From: Streptomyces ficellus
GTDB taxonomy: Bacteria; Actinomycetota; Actinomycetes; Streptomycetales; Streptomycetaceae
Assembly: GCF_009739905.1 (NCBI RefSeq)
Contig: NZ_CP034279.1
Coordinates: 5,146,001 to 5,210,000 of the forward strand
Direction of reading: 5' to 3'
DNA length: 64,000 nucleotides
Under the pieces are notes generated by a model, which did not search any database, was not told where the DNA came from, and saw only the letters and a list, made by a program, of their open reading frames with translations. Positions 42,490 to 50,811 of this stretch are shown here, piece by piece (position 1 is the stretch's first letter; each line of letters starts with the position of its first letter). The position numbers were made by a program, and so were the translations under genes.

Positions 42490-42612
42490 TCCCGGCGACA
42501 CGAGCCGAACACGTGCACGTACGGGGCATTCCGGCTCACCGCCGACGGGGCGGTCTCACGGCTGCGTGGTCAGCGCCGGATTCGCACCGGCTTCCCCCCG
42601 TACGGGCATGAT
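42490..42612 (-). ncRNA. cobalamin riboswitch
   Basis: On the minus strand the order is GGGGAAGCCGGTGCGAATCC (42578-42597), then GGCGCTGACC, then CGCAGCCGTGAG (42555-42566) and the B12-box-like GAGCCGGAATGCC (42527-42539). These are the conserved core elements of the adenosylcobalamin riboswitch, in correct order and spacing. It lies about 110 bases upstream of the five-gene operon 42390-36791. High cobalamin should switch that operon off. The exact outer boundaries of the peripheral stems are uncertain. Confidence 0.88.
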
Positions 42613-42638
42613 GACGACGCGCTCACTCTACCGGCGGG

Positions 42639-43688
42639 TCAGGACGGGTCACACGCGACGTACGTCACGGGGGCGCTGCCCGGCACCGGCTCGGCCCGGC
42701 CCTGCTTCACCAGGTGCCGCAGGTGCGCCTCCGCCTCCGAGACGGCGATGGTCCGCGAGCCGTACGGGATCCGCGCCCAGGGGCGGTTCCACTCCATGCG
42801 TTCGGCGAGCTGCCACGGGGTGAGCGGGGTCTCCAGCAGCGCCAGCAGTCCGGTGAGCCGCTCCTCGTGGTGCGCGAGCAGCTCCGCCACCCGTGCGCCC
42901 GCGCCGGTGAAGGCGTGCTGGTGCGCGGGAAGGACCTCGGCGGCGCCGAGCCGGGCGACCCGCTCCAGCGAGTCCAGGTAGTCCCCGAGGGGGTCTCCCA
43001 GGCCCGGGCCGGCGTCGTCCGGGTCCTCGTACAACCCGATGTGCGGGCTGATGCCGGGCAGCAGGTGGTCGCCGGAGAAGAGACGGCCGCGCCCGGGCAG
43101 GTTCGCCGGGTGCGCCTCCTCCAGGTGCAGGCACACGTGGCCCGGGGTGTGGCCGGGCGTCCACACGGCGCGCAGCCGGCGGCCGGGGAGGTCGAGGAGC
43201 TCGCCCGCGCCGATCTCCCGGTCGGGCAGCGCGGGCCGCGGCAGCGGGTAGTCGCCGGGCCGGGCGGCCCGCAGCGGGGCCGTGTGCGAGGCGGGCGCGC
43301 CCGCGCCCTCCAGCTTCGCCTCCAGGTAGCCGCGCCAGGCGCCCGGCTCGGCCTCGCGGGTGCGGCGGACGACGGCGATGTCGGCGGCGTGCATGGCGAT
43401 CCAGGCGCCGGACGCCTCCCGGACGCGGCCGGACAGCCCGTGGTGGTCGGGGTGGTGGTGGGTGACGAGGACGCCCTGGACGTCCCGCACGGAGGTGCCG
43501 AGGGCGGTGAGCCCCTCGCACAGCTCGGCCCACGAGCCCGGATCGTCCCAGCCGGTGTCGACGAGGACGGGGCCGCGGTCGGTGTCGACGACGTGGACGA
43601 GGGTGTGGCCGAGCGGGTTGTCCGGGATGGTGACCGCGACGCTCGCGACGCCGCCACCGTGCTCGTACACCCGCGGTGCTGGTGGCAT
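42639..43688 (-). CDS. metallo-beta-lactamase-fold hydrolase
   Basis: A 349-residue protein. The metal site motif THHHPDHHG (about residues 75-83), then HTPGHVCLHLE and FSGDHLLPG (about 205-213), identifies a dinuclear-zinc MBL-fold hydrolase. The C-terminal winged segment (PLTPWQLAERM...) is typical of LACTB2-like or hydroxyacylglutathione-hydrolase-like members. The substrate is unknown. A CTGACG-AAT-CGTCAA palindrome lies about 50 bases upstream, the same type of site as before the P450, ALDH, LLM and MaoC genes, so it may belong to that regulon. Confidence 0.88.
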   Translation of the reverse strand: MPPAPRVYEHGGGVASVAVTIPDNPLGHTLVHVVDTDRGPVLVDTGWDDPGSWAELCEGLTALGTSVRDVQGVLVTHHHPDHHGLSGRVREASGAWIAMHAADIAVVRRTREAEPGAWRGYLEAKLEGAGAPASHTAPLRAARPGDYPLPRPALPDREIGAGELLDLPGRRLRAVWTPGHTPGHVCLHLEEAHPANLPGRGRLFSGDHLLPGISPHIGLYEDPDDAGPGLGDPLGDYLDSLERVARLGAAEVLPAHQHAFTGAGARVAELLAHHEERLTGLLALLETPLTPWQLAERMEWNRPWARIPYGSRTIAVSEAEAHLRHLVKQGRAEPVPGSAPVTYVACDPS

Positions 43689-43738
43689 GGGACCTCATCC
43701 TCCCCCGGGGCCGCGGCCGGTCCCCGAGTGTACGGGAA

Positions 43739-43753
43739 TTGACGATTCGTCAG
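43739..43753. promoter_or_regulatory. CTGACG-N3-CGTCAG-type operator before the MBL gene
   Basis: TTGACGATTCGTCAG, one mismatch from the perfect palindrome, lies about 50 bases upstream of the MBL start and about 100 bases upstream of the divergent membrane protein gene. Confidence 0.5.
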
Positions 43754-43855
43754 AACAGGGCGTGCCCGGCCGGTGCCGTGCCCCGCGGTGCCAGGCGTCC
43801 ATCGAACGCAGCAGTTCGGGGTGCACGGGGCGGGCCGGGCGCCGAGCCTGGTCCC

Positions 43856-45328
43856 ATGGGTATCCGACCATGGGTGGTCGTCGAGCCGCCCGGCCGGCGT
43901 GGCCTGCGCCGCATCACCGTCAGCGGGGAGACGGTGGGGAGCGCGTGGTCCCTCCGCGAGGCGCGGAAGGTGCTCCGCCGGCACGGCTGCCCCGACGACC
44001 TGGACCTGGACGACCCCCGGTACGTCCACTGGCGCGGCGGTGGCAGCGACGTGTGGCCCGACGGGGACGGCTGGTCGCGGCGCGTGATCATCGCCGTCAT
44101 GGTCGCGGGGATGCTCGGTTCGCTGGCCCTGCACGCCGTCGTCGGCTGGGCGGACGCCTTCGGAGCGCTGACCTTCGCGCAGCGCCTGGTCGGGGTGATG
44201 TTCCTGCTGGCTGCCGCGGTCCAGGGGGTGGCGACGCCCGCGGTCGCCGACTACTGGGGTCGCCGGCGGGTCCGGCTGTCCGGAGCGCTGGTCCTCGTCG
44301 GCGCGCTCATGACGCTGGCGACGACGAGCATCCTCCTCTTCCTCTGGATCGAGGAGAGGGAGTTCGTGGTCGGGGTCCTGGCCTTCCTCTCCCTGTGGCT
44401 CTGGTCGCTGTGGGCCCTCCACCTCCTGGTCCGCGAACAGGTGTGGACGGAGGTGCCGTACCCCAGGAAGATCGCGGCCGGGGTCGTCGTCACCGCGCTC
44501 CTGACGGCCGTCAGCCTGGGCTACTCGGTCGTCTACCAACCGATCGCCGCACCCCTGCACTTCGTCCTCCGGTCGGAGTTCGGCAAGCCGTGGGCGGACG
44601 CCGATTCGCCCTACATGCACGTTCCGGTGACGTTCTACGCCAAGAACGCCGGGGGGATCCCGGCCTACCTGGTCGTCGACGAGTTCACGGTCTTCGGGTA
44701 CTCGTCCGATTTCTCGCCGCAGGGCAGGGGGCTGCGGGAATGGAGGAGCGACGAGGGCCCGGGAGGGTCGAAGGCGGAGGCCGAACGGTATGTGAGCAAT
44801 GTGGAACGTGAGATCGTCGCGTCCGGCCAGTTCCAGGGGCCCGGGTCGACCCTGGACGTCGGTGAGGAGTTCCGGAAGGAAAAGGTGATCACGCTTCCCA
44901 GGGATGCCGAGTACCAGACCCTGGACGCCCAGCTCCGGTTCGCGGTCCTGAGGGAGGACCGCGGAAAGCTCGACCAGGACTTCTCCTACGAGAAGTACTC
45001 GTGGAGCAAGTCGGCGGGAAGGTACTACTGCCCGCCCGACGACTGCGACCCGCGGCTCATCTACCACGGCCGGGTGCGCTACAACAACAACCTGATCAAT
45101 CTGACCAGGAAGCCGCGCTACGTCGCGGCCTTCTGGTCTCCGGAGAAGAAGCCCGACGTCTTCATCTCCTCGTTCGACTTCGAGAAGAAGGCCGAATCCG
45201 TCTACGACATCTACGAGGCCCTCGACGTCAAGGAGCTGGAACGGGAGGCCGCGAGGTACGGCCTCGGCTGGTTCAAGGCCAACTCCGGGGCCTCGGTCAA
45301 GGGGTTGCTGAAGCAGGCGCGGTCCTGA
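43856..45328 (+). CDS. hypothetical multi-pass membrane protein
   Basis: A 490-residue protein from ATG 43856. A soluble N-terminal part (about residues 1-75) is followed by five hydrophobic segments between about residues 78 and 225 (including VIIAVMVAGMLGSLALHAVVGW and IAAGVVVTALLTAVSLGYSVVY). A long extracytoplasmic-type C-terminal domain of about 260 residues, rich in Tyr, Glu and Lys, follows. I recognise no family. The lower Ala content of the C-terminal domain differs from neighbours, but frame and codon bias are consistent with a real gene. Confidence 0.7.
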   Translation: MGIRPWVVVEPPGRRGLRRITVSGETVGSAWSLREARKVLRRHGCPDDLDLDDPRYVHWRGGGSDVWPDGDGWSRRVIIAVMVAGMLGSLALHAVVGWADAFGALTFAQRLVGVMFLLAAAVQGVATPAVADYWGRRRVRLSGALVLVGALMTLATTSILLFLWIEEREFVVGVLAFLSLWLWSLWALHLLVREQVWTEVPYPRKIAAGVVVTALLTAVSLGYSVVYQPIAAPLHFVLRSEFGKPWADADSPYMHVPVTFYAKNAGGIPAYLVVDEFTVFGYSSDFSPQGRGLREWRSDEGPGGSKAEAERYVSNVEREIVASGQFQGPGSTLDVGEEFRKEKVITLPRDAEYQTLDAQLRFAVLREDRGKLDQDFSYEKYSWSKSAGRYYCPPDDCDPRLIYHGRVRYNNNLINLTRKPRYVAAFWSPEKKPDVFISSFDFEKKAESVYDIYEALDVKELEREAARYGLGWFKANSGASVKGLLKQARS

Positions 45329-45374
45329 GGGGCTTCGCGTACGGAGCCTGGTCATGGGGGGCGGCACCTGGTAT

Positions 45375-45401
45375 CAGTTTCTGAAACACCGTCAGAAACT
45401 G
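45375..45401. promoter_or_regulatory. palindromic operator before the ALDH-ferredoxin operon
   Basis: CAGTTTCTG (45375-45383) and CAGAAACTG (45393-45401) are perfect 9-bp arms around a 9-base spacer. Its centre contains CTGAAACACCGTCAG (45381-45395), which fits one half of the CTGACG-N3-CGTCAG element found elsewhere. The site ends 22 bases before the start codon. Confidence 0.65.
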
Positions 45402-45423
45402 TGGACTGACCGGAGGCGCTGCC

Positions 45424-46893
45424 ATGGCCGAGCTGGGCGGACTGGTCGAGCACGGGAAGCTGTTCATCGGCGGGGAGTTCGTCGACCCGGTCGGAACCGG
45501 CACCATCGAGGTGGTCTCGCCGCACACCGAGCAGGTCATCGGCCGCGTGCCGCACGCCGCCGAGGCGGACGTGGACCGCGCGGTCGCGGCGGCCCGCCGG
45601 GCCTTCGACGAGGGCCCCTGGCCGCGGATGCCGCTGGAGGAGCGGATCGCCGCCGTGACCCGCATCAAGGACGCCTTCGCCGTACGGCACGAGGAGATCG
45701 CCCGGACGATCAGCGCGCAGAACGGCTCCCCCTACTCGTGGAGCGTCCTCGCGCAGGCGCTCGGCGCGATGATGGTGTGGGACGCGGCGATCACGGTCGC
45801 CCGCGACCACCCGTACGAGGTGGAGCGGGCCGGCGTCCTCGGCCCGATCCTGGTGCGGCGCGAACCGGTCGGGGTGGTCGCGGCGGTCGTGCCGTGGAAC
45901 GTCCCGCAGTTCACGGCCGCCGCGAAGCTGGGCCCGGCGCTGCTGGCCGGGTGCACGGTCGTCCTCAAACCGTCACCCGAATCGCCCCTGGACGCGTACC
46001 TGCTGGCCGACATCGCGAGCGAGGCCGGGCTGCCGGAGGGCGTCCTGTCGATCCTGCCCGCCGGCCGGGAGACCGGCGAGTACCTGGTCGGCCACCCCGG
46101 CGTCGACAAGGTCTCCTTCACCGGCTCGGTGGCCGCCGGGAAGCGCGTCATGGAGGTCGCCGCCCGCAACCTCACCCGCGTCACCCTGGAGCTGGGCGGC
46201 AAGTCCGCGGCCGTCGTCCTCCCCGACGCCGACCTGGACGCGGCGGTCGCCGGGATCGTTCCGGCCGCGTGGATGAACAACGGCCAGGCGTGCGTGGCGC
46301 AGACCAGGATCCTCGCCCCGCGCTCCCGCTACGACGAGTTCGCCGGGGCGCTCGCGGCGGCCGCCGGGGCGCTGGTGGTCGGCGACCCGCTCGACCCGGC
46401 CACCCAGGTCGGCCCGCTCGTCGCCCGGCGCCAGCAGCAGCGGTCCCTCGACTACATCCGCACCGGCCAGGAGGAGGGCGCCAAGGTCCTCGCGGGCGGC
46501 GGCCGCCCGCCCGGCCCGGAACGCGGCTGGTACGTGGAGCCGACCCTGCTCGGCGACGTCGACAACCGGATGCGGGTCGCCCGCGAGGAGATCTTCGGCC
46601 CCGTCATCTGCCTCCTGCCGTACGAGGACGAGGACGAGGCCCTCGCGATCGCGAACGACTCGGACTACGGCCTGAGCGGCAGTGTGTGGACCGGGGACGC
46701 CGCCCGCGGCGTGGACTTCGCCCGCCGGGTGCGGACGGGCACCTTCAGCGTCAACACCTTCAGCCTCGACATGCTGGGCCCCTTCGGCGGCTACAAGAAC
46801 TCCGGCCTCGGGCGGGAGTTCGGGCCCGAGGGCTACGACGCGTACCTGGAGCACAAGATGATCCACCTCCCGCCCGGCCACCGGGCGTCGTGA
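45424..46893 (+). CDS. aldehyde dehydrogenase (NAD(P)+)
   Basis: A 489-residue protein, ATG 45424 behind GGAGGCG. It has the ALDH signatures: PWNVPQF (about 157-163, NAD side), the general base Glu256 in LELGGKS, and the nucleophile Cys290 in NNGQACVAQ. The length and C-terminal KNSGLGREFGPEGYDAYLEHK are typical. It oxidises an aldehyde to the acid, which here may be a steroid or alkyl aldehyde made by the linked P450 system (inference). It shares a one-base stop/start overlap with the ferredoxin gene and carries the palindromic operator just upstream. Confidence 0.93.
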   Translation: MAELGGLVEHGKLFIGGEFVDPVGTGTIEVVSPHTEQVIGRVPHAAEADVDRAVAAARRAFDEGPWPRMPLEERIAAVTRIKDAFAVRHEEIARTISAQNGSPYSWSVLAQALGAMMVWDAAITVARDHPYEVERAGVLGPILVRREPVGVVAAVVPWNVPQFTAAAKLGPALLAGCTVVLKPSPESPLDAYLLADIASEAGLPEGVLSILPAGRETGEYLVGHPGVDKVSFTGSVAAGKRVMEVAARNLTRVTLELGGKSAAVVLPDADLDAAVAGIVPAAWMNNGQACVAQTRILAPRSRYDEFAGALAAAAGALVVGDPLDPATQVGPLVARRQQQRSLDYIRTGQEEGAKVLAGGGRPPGPERGWYVEPTLLGDVDNRMRVAREEIFGPVICLLPYEDEDEALAIANDSDYGLSGSVWTGDAARGVDFARRVRTGTFSVNTFSLDMLGPFGGYKNSGLGREFGPEGYDAYLEHKMIHLPPGHRAS

Positions 46894-47129
46894 TGGGCGA
46901 CCGCTGGCACGTGGAGGTCGACCGGGCCGTGTGCATCGGATCCGGCATGTGCGTGAACCTCGCCCCGGACGGCTTCGCCCTGGACACCGCCCGGCAGTCC
47001 CGGCCCCGGGCCGCCGGGACGGACCCCGACGAGCGCGTCCTCGCGGCGGCCGAGGGCTGCCCCGTGGAGGCCATCACCCTCACCCTGGCCGACGGCGGGG
47101 AGCCGGTCTTCCCGCCTCGCGAGGAGTGA
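46893..47129 (+). CDS. [3Fe-4S]-type ferredoxin
   Basis: A 78-residue acidic ferredoxin with the cluster pattern CIGSGMC (Cys14, Cys20) and a distant CP in AEGCPVEAI, i.e. three cysteines plus a replaced fourth ligand, the layout of the P450-associated [3Fe-4S] ferredoxins of actinomycetes. It is translationally coupled (TGATG) to the aldehyde dehydrogenase gene. It is likely an electron carrier for a P450, possibly the CYP125-like enzyme encoded 11 kb away, since no P450 lies next to it. Confidence 0.9.
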   Translation: MGDRWHVEVDRAVCIGSGMCVNLAPDGFALDTARQSRPRAAGTDPDERVLAAAEGCPVEAITLTLADGGEPVFPPREE

Positions 47130-47252
47130 ACCGGCGAAGCGTGGAGGAGTCGCGGAGGAACGGCGCGCGGCGCCCGTCATTGCACCGGCCGACCCGTTCC
47201 CGCGTGCGAAACTTCTTTCTTGATCACGGGGGCACGGGGCCCGCGTGCACAC

Positions 47253-47804
47253 ATGATTGGGACGTTCGTGCGCAAGGCGAAGGCGGCCGTGGCCGCAGGA
47301 GTGGTGCTGCTGGTCGCGGGCTGCGGCGGCGGAGGTACGGACACGACGACGGGCGAGGCGGCCCCCTCGTCCGCCGCCTCGGCCCCGGCGGGCGGCGCGG
47401 GCGCGGAGGCCGGCGGCGGCCTGGACGCCGCCGCGGTGACCAAGGAGATCTCGGCCGCGGCGACGGCGGCGGGCTTCACCGAGGAGCCCTCCGACGAGGA
47501 CGTCCCGCCGGCCCTCAAGCCCTGCATGGTCTCCTGGCAGGTCGACGACAAGAAGGCCGGCGACTCCAAGAAGTCCTACGACGCCACCCTCGCCGCGCTC
47601 ACCGAGGGCGGCTGGAAGCAGTCACAGAAGTTCGACCAGAAGGGCTCCGTCATCACCTCGCTGGACAAGAGCGGCTGGACGATGAAGGCCAGCCATCACG
47701 GCCAGGGCGGCTTCCTCGTCGTCTCGTTCATCGCCACCGACAACGGCCCGAAGTGCGAGAAGCTCTTCCAGCAGGACCTGGAGAAGAACAAGACGGCCCA
47801 GTAG
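47253..47804 (+). CDS. secreted lipoprotein, hypothetical
   Basis: A 183-residue protein with a lipobox (VVLLVAGCGGGG, Cys at about residue 25) after a basic N-terminus, then a Ser/Ala/Gly linker and a compact domain with two cysteines (KPCMVSW, PKCEKLF) that could be disulfide-linked. It is probably anchored on the outer membrane face. No family is recognised. The start ATG 47253 or GTG 47268 are both plausible; either keeps the lipobox near residue 20-25. Confidence 0.75.
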   Translation: MIGTFVRKAKAAVAAGVVLLVAGCGGGGTDTTTGEAAPSSAASAPAGGAGAEAGGGLDAAAVTKEISAAATAAGFTEEPSDEDVPPALKPCMVSWQVDDKKAGDSKKSYDATLAALTEGGWKQSQKFDQKGSVITSLDKSGWTMKASHHGQGGFLVVSFIATDNGPKCEKLFQQDLEKNKTAQ

Positions 47805-47856
47805 CCCCCGCCCGCCCCCGCCCCTTCCGCGGGCGCCCCGCGTCCCCGTACGGCCC

Positions 47857-48513
47857 TCAGGCCGGGCCCGTACCGGGCGGGGGCGGCGGCGGGGCCGTGA
47901 GGTCGATCAGACGGCACACCGTCTCGATGTCGATCTTCACCTGCGCGATGGACGCCCGGCCCGACAGCCAGGTGATCAGCGCCGAGTGCCAGGTGTGCTC
48001 GATCACCCGCACGGCGGACAGCTCCTGCGGCGTCGGGTGCTCCTGGCCCATCGCGTCCAGGATGATCGCCGTCGTCTGCCGCGAGACCGTGTCCACCTCC
48101 GGGCTCACACTGCGGTCCGCGAACGTCAGCGCCCGCACCATCGCGTCCGCCAGATGCGGCTCGCGCTGGAGGGCGCGGAAGGCGCGCATCAGCGTCTCCG
48201 CCACCCGCTCCGATGCGGTCTCCCCGGCCGGCGGCCGCTTCCGCAGTGTGGTGTGCATGTGGTCCAGCTGGTCCTGCATGGTGGCCACCAGCAGATGGAT
48301 CTTGGACGGGAAGTACCGGTACAGCGTGCCCAGCGCGACCCCCGCGGCCTCGGCGACCTCGCGCATCTGGACGGCGTCGAAGCCGCCCCGGCCGGCCAGC
48401 TGCGCGCTGGCGTGGAGGATCCGGCGGCGGCGCGCCTCCTGGCGCTCGGTGAGCGGCGGCGACGCCGGTCTGACTTCCCCTGTCATAGGTCCCGTTCCGT
48501 TGTTCCGTTCCAT
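47857..48513 (-). CDS. TetR-family regulator, KstR-like
   Basis: About 218 residues from MERNNG (48513); a start at MTGEVR (48486) is also possible. The N-terminal helix-turn-helix (ILHASAQLAGRGGFDAVQMR, then EVAEAAGVALGTLYRYFPSK and IHLLVATM) is nearly that of mycobacterial KstR, and the following helices ALQREPHLADAMVRALTFAD also resemble KstR. KstR represses steroid-degradation genes and is released by a steroid-CoA or steroid ligand. A KstR box with all fixed bases lies upstream at 48637-48650, indicating autoregulation, and similar boxes lie before the P450, thiolase and MaoC genes. Confidence 0.85.
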   Translation of the reverse strand: MERNNGTGPMTGEVRPASPPLTERQEARRRRILHASAQLAGRGGFDAVQMREVAEAAGVALGTLYRYFPSKIHLLVATMQDQLDHMHTTLRKRPPAGETASERVAETLMRAFRALQREPHLADAMVRALTFADRSVSPEVDTVSRQTTAIILDAMGQEHPTPQELSAVRVIEHTWHSALITWLSGRASIAQVKIDIETVCRLIDLTAPPPPPPGTGPA

Positions 48514-48636
48514 GGCGCGCCGACGGGGGCGCGGGGCCGGTGCCGCCGGTGGCCCGCCGTGGCGTGAATCACCTGATCCGGCCCTCACACCCGCGCTACC
48601 TGCCGGTAGATTCGAAGCTCCTTGAACGACCAAGTC

Positions 48637-48650
48637 TGAAACTTGTTCTA
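48637..48650. promoter_or_regulatory. KstR-like box upstream of the regulator gene
   Basis: TGAAACTTGTTCTA matches TnnAACnnGTTnnA at every fixed position. It lies between the regulator gene and the divergent glycosyltransferase gene, so it could control either or both. Confidence 0.7.
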
Positions 48651-48704
48651 GATTAGCGCGACCGGTTACGCTCCGGCGAAACGCAAGGCAGAAGGGGGCC
48701 GCGA

Positions 48705-50012
48705 GTGACCGCTGAGGCCATAGAGGCAGGCCCCCGCGGCGGTGGCACCGGAGGCGGCGACGCCACCCCGCTGCGCATCGCGCTCCTCACGTACAAGGGG
48801 AACCCGTTCTGCGGCGGACAGGGCGTCTACGTGCGCCACCTCTCCCGCGAACTCGCCCGCCTCGGCCACCACGTCGAGGTGATCGGCTCCCAGCCCTACC
48901 CCGTACTCGACGAAGGCGTCCCCCTCACCGAGCTGGCCAGCCTCGACCTGTACCGGCAGCCCGACCCGTTCCGCACCCCGAAGCGCGACGAGTACCGCGA
49001 CTGGATCGACGCCCTCGAGGTCGCCACCATGTGGACCGGCGGCTTCCCCGAACCGCTCACCTTCTCGCTGCGCGCCCGCCGCCACCTGCGCGCCCGGCGC
49101 GGCGCGTTCGACGTCGTCCACGACAACCAGACCCTCGGCTACGGCCTCCTCGGAGACATCGGCGCCCCCCTCGTCACCACCGTCCACCACCCCATCACCG
49201 TGGACCGGCAACTGGAGCTCGACGCCGCCGGCGACTGGAAGCGCCGCGCCTCCGTCCGCCGCTGGTACGCCTTCACCCGCATGCAGAAGCGCGTCGCCCG
49301 CCGCCTCCCCTCCGTGCTCACCGTCTCCGGCACCTCCCGCGACGAGATCACCGAACACCTCGGCGTACGCCAGGACCGCATCCGCGTCGTCCACATCGGC
49401 GCCGACACCGACCTGTGGTCGCCCGACCCCGCCGTCCCCGAGGTCCCCGGCCGCATCGTCACCACCTCCAGCGCGGACGTCCCCCTCAAGGGCCTCGTCC
49501 ACCTCGTCGAGGCCCTAGCCAAGCTGCGCACCGAGAACCCGGACGCCCACCTCGTCGTCGTCGGCAAGCGCGCCGAGGACGGCCCGGTCGCCCAGGCCAT
49601 CGAGCGGTACGGGCTCGACGGCGCCGTCCGCTTCGTCAAGGGCGTCACCGACGCCGAGCTGGTCGACCTCTACCGGGGCGCCCAAGTGGCCTGCGTACCG
49701 TCCCTGTACGAGGGGTTCTCGCTGCCCGCCGCCGAGGCCATGGCCACCGGCACCCCCCTGGTCGCCACCACCGGCGGGGCGATCCCCGAGGTCGCCGGCC
49801 CCGACGGCGAGACCTGCCTCGCCGTCCCGCCCGGCGACGCGGGCGCCCTCGCCGCGGCGCTCGGCCGGCTGCTCGGCGACACCGCACTGCGCACCCGGCT
49901 CGGCGCGGCCGGCCGCACCCGGGTCCTGGACCGGTTCACCTGGGCCCGCGCCGCCCAGGGCACGGCGGAGCTGTACCGCGAGGCGATCGCCGCGCGCGGA
50001 GCCCGCCGATGA
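48705..50012 (+). CDS. family 4 glycosyltransferase (GT-B)
   Basis: A 435-residue protein, GTG 48705 behind AGAAGGGGG. The N-terminal Rossmann domain begins IALLTYKGNPFCGGQGVYVRHLSREL (GGxGxxV motif). The C-terminal domain has the GT4 donor-binding pattern VPSLYEGFSLPAAEAMATGTPLVATTGGAIPEV, with Glu in EGF and EA. It transfers a sugar from a nucleotide donor. It is the first of three adjacent genes (with a methyltransferase and a toroid protein) on the same strand, a cassette that may build a modified glycoconjugate. The acceptor is unknown. Confidence 0.9.
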   Translation: MTAEAIEAGPRGGGTGGGDATPLRIALLTYKGNPFCGGQGVYVRHLSRELARLGHHVEVIGSQPYPVLDEGVPLTELASLDLYRQPDPFRTPKRDEYRDWIDALEVATMWTGGFPEPLTFSLRARRHLRARRGAFDVVHDNQTLGYGLLGDIGAPLVTTVHHPITVDRQLELDAAGDWKRRASVRRWYAFTRMQKRVARRLPSVLTVSGTSRDEITEHLGVRQDRIRVVHIGADTDLWSPDPAVPEVPGRIVTTSSADVPLKGLVHLVEALAKLRTENPDAHLVVVGKRAEDGPVAQAIERYGLDGAVRFVKGVTDAELVDLYRGAQVACVPSLYEGFSLPAAEAMATGTPLVATTGGAIPEVAGPDGETCLAVPPGDAGALAAALGRLLGDTALRTRLGAAGRTRVLDRFTWARAAQGTAELYREAIAARGARR

Positions 50013-50076
50013 CCGCCCACCCCGCGACCTCCCCCACCGCACACACCACCCCGGACCGTGAAAGCAGGCCGCACCC

Positions 50077-50811
50077 GTGCTGACCGTCGACTTCACCCGC
50101 TTCCCGCTCGCCCCCGGCGACCGCGTCCTCGACCTGGGCTGCGGCGCGGGACGGCACGCCTTCGAGTGCTACCGGCGCGGAGCCCAGGTCGTCGCCCTCG
50201 ACCAGAACGGCGAGGAGATCCGCGAGGTCGCCAAGTGGTTCGCCGCCATGAAGGAAGCCGGTGAGGCACCCGCCGGGGCCACCGCCGCCGCGATGGAGGG
50301 CGACGCCCTCAACCTGCCCTTCCCCGACGAGTCGTTCGACGTCGTCATCATCTCCGAGGTCATGGAGCACATCCCGGACGACAAGGGCGTCCTCGCCGAG
50401 ATGGTCCGCGTCCTCAAGCCCGGCGGCCGCATCGCCGTCACCGTGCCCCGCTACGGCCCCGAGAAGGTCTGCTGGGCGCTCTCCGACGCCTACCACGAGG
50501 TCGAGGGCGGCCACATCCGCATCTACAAGGCGGACGAACTCCTCGCCAGGATCCGCGAGGCCGGACTGAAGCCCTACGGCACCCACCACGCCCACGCCCT
50601 GCACTCGCCCTACTGGTGGCTGAAGTGCGCCTTCGGCGTCGACAACGACAAGGCGCTGCCCGTGCGGGCGTACCACAAGCTGCTGGTCTGGGACATCATG
50701 AAGAAGCCGCTCGCCACCCGCCTCGCCGAACAGGCCCTCAACCCGGTCATGGGCAAGAGCTTCGTGGCGTACGCGACCAAGCCGCACCTCCCCGCGACGG
50801 CCGCCAAGTGA
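50077..50811 (+). CDS. class I SAM-dependent methyltransferase
   Basis: A 244-residue protein from GTG 50077. The SAM motif VLDLGCGAGRHAFECYRRGA (about residues 12-31), motif II DVVIISEVMEHIPDD and LKPGGRIAVTVPR match the Methyltransf_11/UbiE type. The C-terminal helical region (LHSPYWWLKCAFG, a YHKLLVWDIMKKP stretch) is family-specific and hydrophobic, suggesting a lipid-like or membrane-associated acceptor. Its stop overlaps the next start by four bases. Confidence 0.88.
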   Translation: MLTVDFTRFPLAPGDRVLDLGCGAGRHAFECYRRGAQVVALDQNGEEIREVAKWFAAMKEAGEAPAGATAAAMEGDALNLPFPDESFDVVIISEVMEHIPDDKGVLAEMVRVLKPGGRIAVTVPRYGPEKVCWALSDAYHEVEGGHIRIYKADELLARIREAGLKPYGTHHAHALHSPYWWLKCAFGVDNDKALPVRAYHKLLVWDIMKKPLATRLAEQALNPVMGKSFVAYATKPHLPATAAK

